A stretch of 64,000 nucleotides of DNA. Source: Hypomesus transpacificus (lineage: Eukaryota > Chordata > Actinopteri > Osmeriformes > Osmeridae). The stretch spans positions 10,574,078 to 10,638,077 of the forward strand of contig NC_061070.1 of assembly GCF_021917145.1 (NCBI RefSeq), read 5' to 3'. Below the pieces are notes generated by a model. The model was not told where the DNA came from. It ran no database searches and was given only the letters and a program-made list of their open reading frames with translations. Below, piece after piece: positions 62,301 through 64,000 of this stretch (position 1 is its first letter; each line of letters begins with the position of its first letter). A program made the position numbers and the translations under genes.

Positions 62301-64000
62301 GGCAATGAAGTGGTTTTGCCGATGTCGTACGTCAATGTCATCGCACTCGTTTATATATGAAGTTCATGCGATAATCGACATCATATGATACAGAATCGTA
62401 ACGTTTTGGTCGTTTGGTTCAATTGGTGTGTTTGACGTGTGTGTGTGTGTGTGCACGGCTGTGTCCACAGAGAAAGGTGCAGCTGTGGAGATAGCCAAGA
62501 GTGGCATTCTGCCCATCTTGGCCCAGGCCCTGAGAAGGAAGAGCCCCCTCACCAAGACAGTAGCCCTGGTGGTGGCCGAGATGGCACGGGAAGGTATGGT
62601 GTCATTCTTCAGGACCAGGGGACAGGGGGGGGGGGGGTGGATACGGATACAGACTAGCATTACCAAACTGTCGACTTTGAGGTTGAAAATCAGGCCCACT
62701 TTGTGATTCAAGACATCATCGTTGAAAGACTCCCTGATTAAAAAGATTCTCTCCTGTGACTGGAAGCCTTTGAATAGTTCCAATCCAGCTGTGATGGTAG
62801 TGTGTTCTCATGGGCGAACCTTCCCCAGTGAGTTGAATCCTCATTATTTAGGAATGCATATTCATCACCCCTGCTCCGCATGTGTCCTTTGAATTTTTGT
62901 CAATGCTAATCAGACCTTTAAAAACTTTTTTTTAGAGCTTTCTTTGTATTCAGATGTTGCCTTTGCTCGTCTGGTCGCCCTTCAGGGCTCTTTTTGAACA
63001 CTTTGAAGATACATCCTTCCTTTCTTCCTTCCTTCCTTCCTTCCTTCCTTCCTTCTTTCCTTCCTTCCTTCCAAAAGCCATGGGTCAAACCTAGTCAGAT
63101 AGGTGAAACTGGTTGCTTCTTTACACAGCTGTCAATAATCAGCTGTCAATAAAAGGAAACACGGGGCCCTGCTCGTGTTCATCACTCTCCCCACTTGTGT
63201 TTCCCTTTGTGTTGAAGCTGCAGTGAGGGATCCGTGCATCGAAGCTGGCCTGGTGACCGCCCTGGTGCCCCATCTCCACAGCGCTGACCAGGAGCTGTTG
63301 CTGAGCACGGGCAGAGCCATCGGACGCATCTGTTTCGACAACAGTGAGTGACCGTGGCCAACCGACAGGCAGGGGACCCTGTCACTGTCACTCTGTCTGT
63401 CACTGTCAGCTACAGTGACCAGAGATGAGCGATACTGATGAGTCATGTTAGACAGTGTCGGAGCGTGTGAGGCTGGTGGGTGGAAACATGTGCGAGCCAG
63501 AGTATGAGAAAGACTGGATGTTTTGAACGCCTGCCCTCCTCAGTCTCCATCTATAATTCATATCCCCCCACTCCCCTACTAACCCCCAACCCCTCGACGA
63601 CCCCCCTCCCCCCCCCAGCGGCACAGCAAGACCAGCTGGTGCAGAGTGGAGTGATCCCAAGGCTGGTGGCCATCATGAGGGAATACCCGGAGAACGACCC
63701 CCTGGTCAACGTTTGCCTCCTGGCCCTCTGTAACCTCGCCGATATGGGTGAGGAGAAAAAGCGCAATCCACGTCTTGGAATGTTCCAGATTGGGGACAGC
63801 TCCGAACGTGTCCCTGATCGGTTCGCCGCGAGTTACAGACTGACCTTTGACCTTTCAGACACGGCGCGGGAGGCCCTGGCGGAGCTGTCCGTGGCCGAGG
63901 TCCTGACCTTCCAGCTGAAACGCGCACCTGATGCCGAACGCAGGCACATCATCTTGGAGGTGCTGGGATCGCTGGGAGAGAGCGGTGAGGCCAGGCCCTA
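58841..64000 (+). CDS. rap1gds1: SmgGDS (RAP1GDS1)-like armadillo protein, 3' end beyond window
   Basis: SmgGDS is a cytosolic armadillo-repeat chaperone and exchange factor for small GTPases with polybasic tails such as RhoA and Rap1 (family knowledge). Six coding exons are present: 58841-58853, 60439-60543, 62471-62593, 63218-63343, 63619-63747 and 63859-63984. All junctions are phase 1, and the last exon ends at a GT donor, so the gene continues past the window. The protein opens MADMDSLSKALEAISVS (human MADNLSDTLKKLKIT). ARM repeats follow: KSGILPILAQAL, CIEAGLVTALVPHL then STGRAIGRICFDN, QSGVIPRLVAIM then CLLALCNLADM, and RRHIILEVLGSLGES. The two exons 63218-63343 and 63619-63747 join directly, with no ARM-C exon between them, as in the short SmgGDS-558 form. 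Divergence from human suggests a fish paralogue; the symbol is provisional. Confidence 0.85.
59188..59328. repeat. 140-bp purine (GA/GGGA) tract in rap1gds1-like intron 1
   Basis: Almost uninterrupted GAGA/GGGA/GAAA sequence on the plus strand, ~0.35 kb after the first coding exon. The polypurine strand with near-mirror symmetry could form triplex DNA. Confidence 0.9.
60553..60652. repeat. Tetranucleotide (CCGT / CCAT)n microsatellite in rap1gds1-like intron 2
   Basis: Starts ten bases after the exon 2 donor with CCGTCCGTCCGTC, passing into CTAT/CCAT units with interruptions. Confidence 0.85.
61025..61085 (-). mobile_element. Decayed SINE tail, antisense, in rap1gds1-like intron 2
   Basis: ACATTTGATTAATTTAGCAG then ACACTCATGGAAATACAGCG resembles the reverse complement of the SINE tail (ACATTTAGTCATTTAGCAGA then CGCTCTTATCCAGAGCGAC). 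There are many mismatches and no head, so this is an old fragment at best. Confidence 0.45.
63016..63073. repeat. (TTCC)n microsatellite in rap1gds1-like intron 3
   Basis: About 14 TTCC units with one TTTCC interruption, ~0.15 kb before exon 4. Confidence 0.92.

Overview
The window is chromosomal DNA of a ray-finned fish, almost certainly a teleost. It holds eleven vertebrate protein genes with short GT-AG introns. Their order largely matches the human 10q24 neighbourhood, and the repeats are fish-type: tRNA-headed SINEs, small terminal-inverted-repeat elements, and (GT)n and (GA)n microsatellites. I cannot name the species. There are no prokaryotic features, CRISPR arrays or recognisable virus-derived elements.

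Layout: about 7.2 kb at the left has no gene I can support and contains one ~0.6 kb hAT-like non-autonomous element. Then come hells (+, 7.2-13.7 kb, chromatin remodeller), calhm3 (+) and calhm2 (+) (large-pore channels), rnf122-like (+, membrane RING E3 ligase), pcgf6 (+, Polycomb PRC1.6 subunit), inaa (-, alpha-internexin neuronal filament), nt5c2 (+, cytosolic IMP/GMP 5'-nucleotidase), borcs7 (-, BORC lysosome-positioning subunit), cyp17a1 (+, steroid 17-alpha-hydroxylase/17,20-lyase), wbp1l (-, PPxY membrane adaptor) and the first six coding exons of a rap1gds1-like gene (+), cut by the right edge. For the ten complete genes I traced coding exons by hand on splice sites, reading phase and recalled human or zebrafish proteins; every reconstructed CDS has a length divisible by three and a protein length close to the known family. 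UTRs and transcription starts are mostly not resolved.

The genes do not form one pathway; they sit together by conserved synteny (human order WBP1L, CYP17A1, BORCS7, AS3MT, CNNM2, NT5C2, INA, PCGF6, ... CALHM2, CALHM1, CALHM3). Compared with that order, as3mt, cnnm2, taf5, pdcd11 and calhm1 are missing here, while rnf122-like, hells and rap1gds1-like are joined to the block. Three gene pairs are divergent (inaa/nt5c2, borcs7/cyp17a1, wbp1l/rap1gds1-like), and the borcs7/cyp17a1 start codons are only ~430 bp apart.

I found no new multi-gene system. The points most worth checking are: a SINE 3' tail that ends directly at the cyp17a1 exon 6 splice acceptor; a rap1gds1-like gene with no place for the ARM-C exon; alpha-internexin with two substitutions in the most conserved end-of-rod motif; absence of calhm1 between its usual neighbours; and two candidate alternative first exons in wbp1l.
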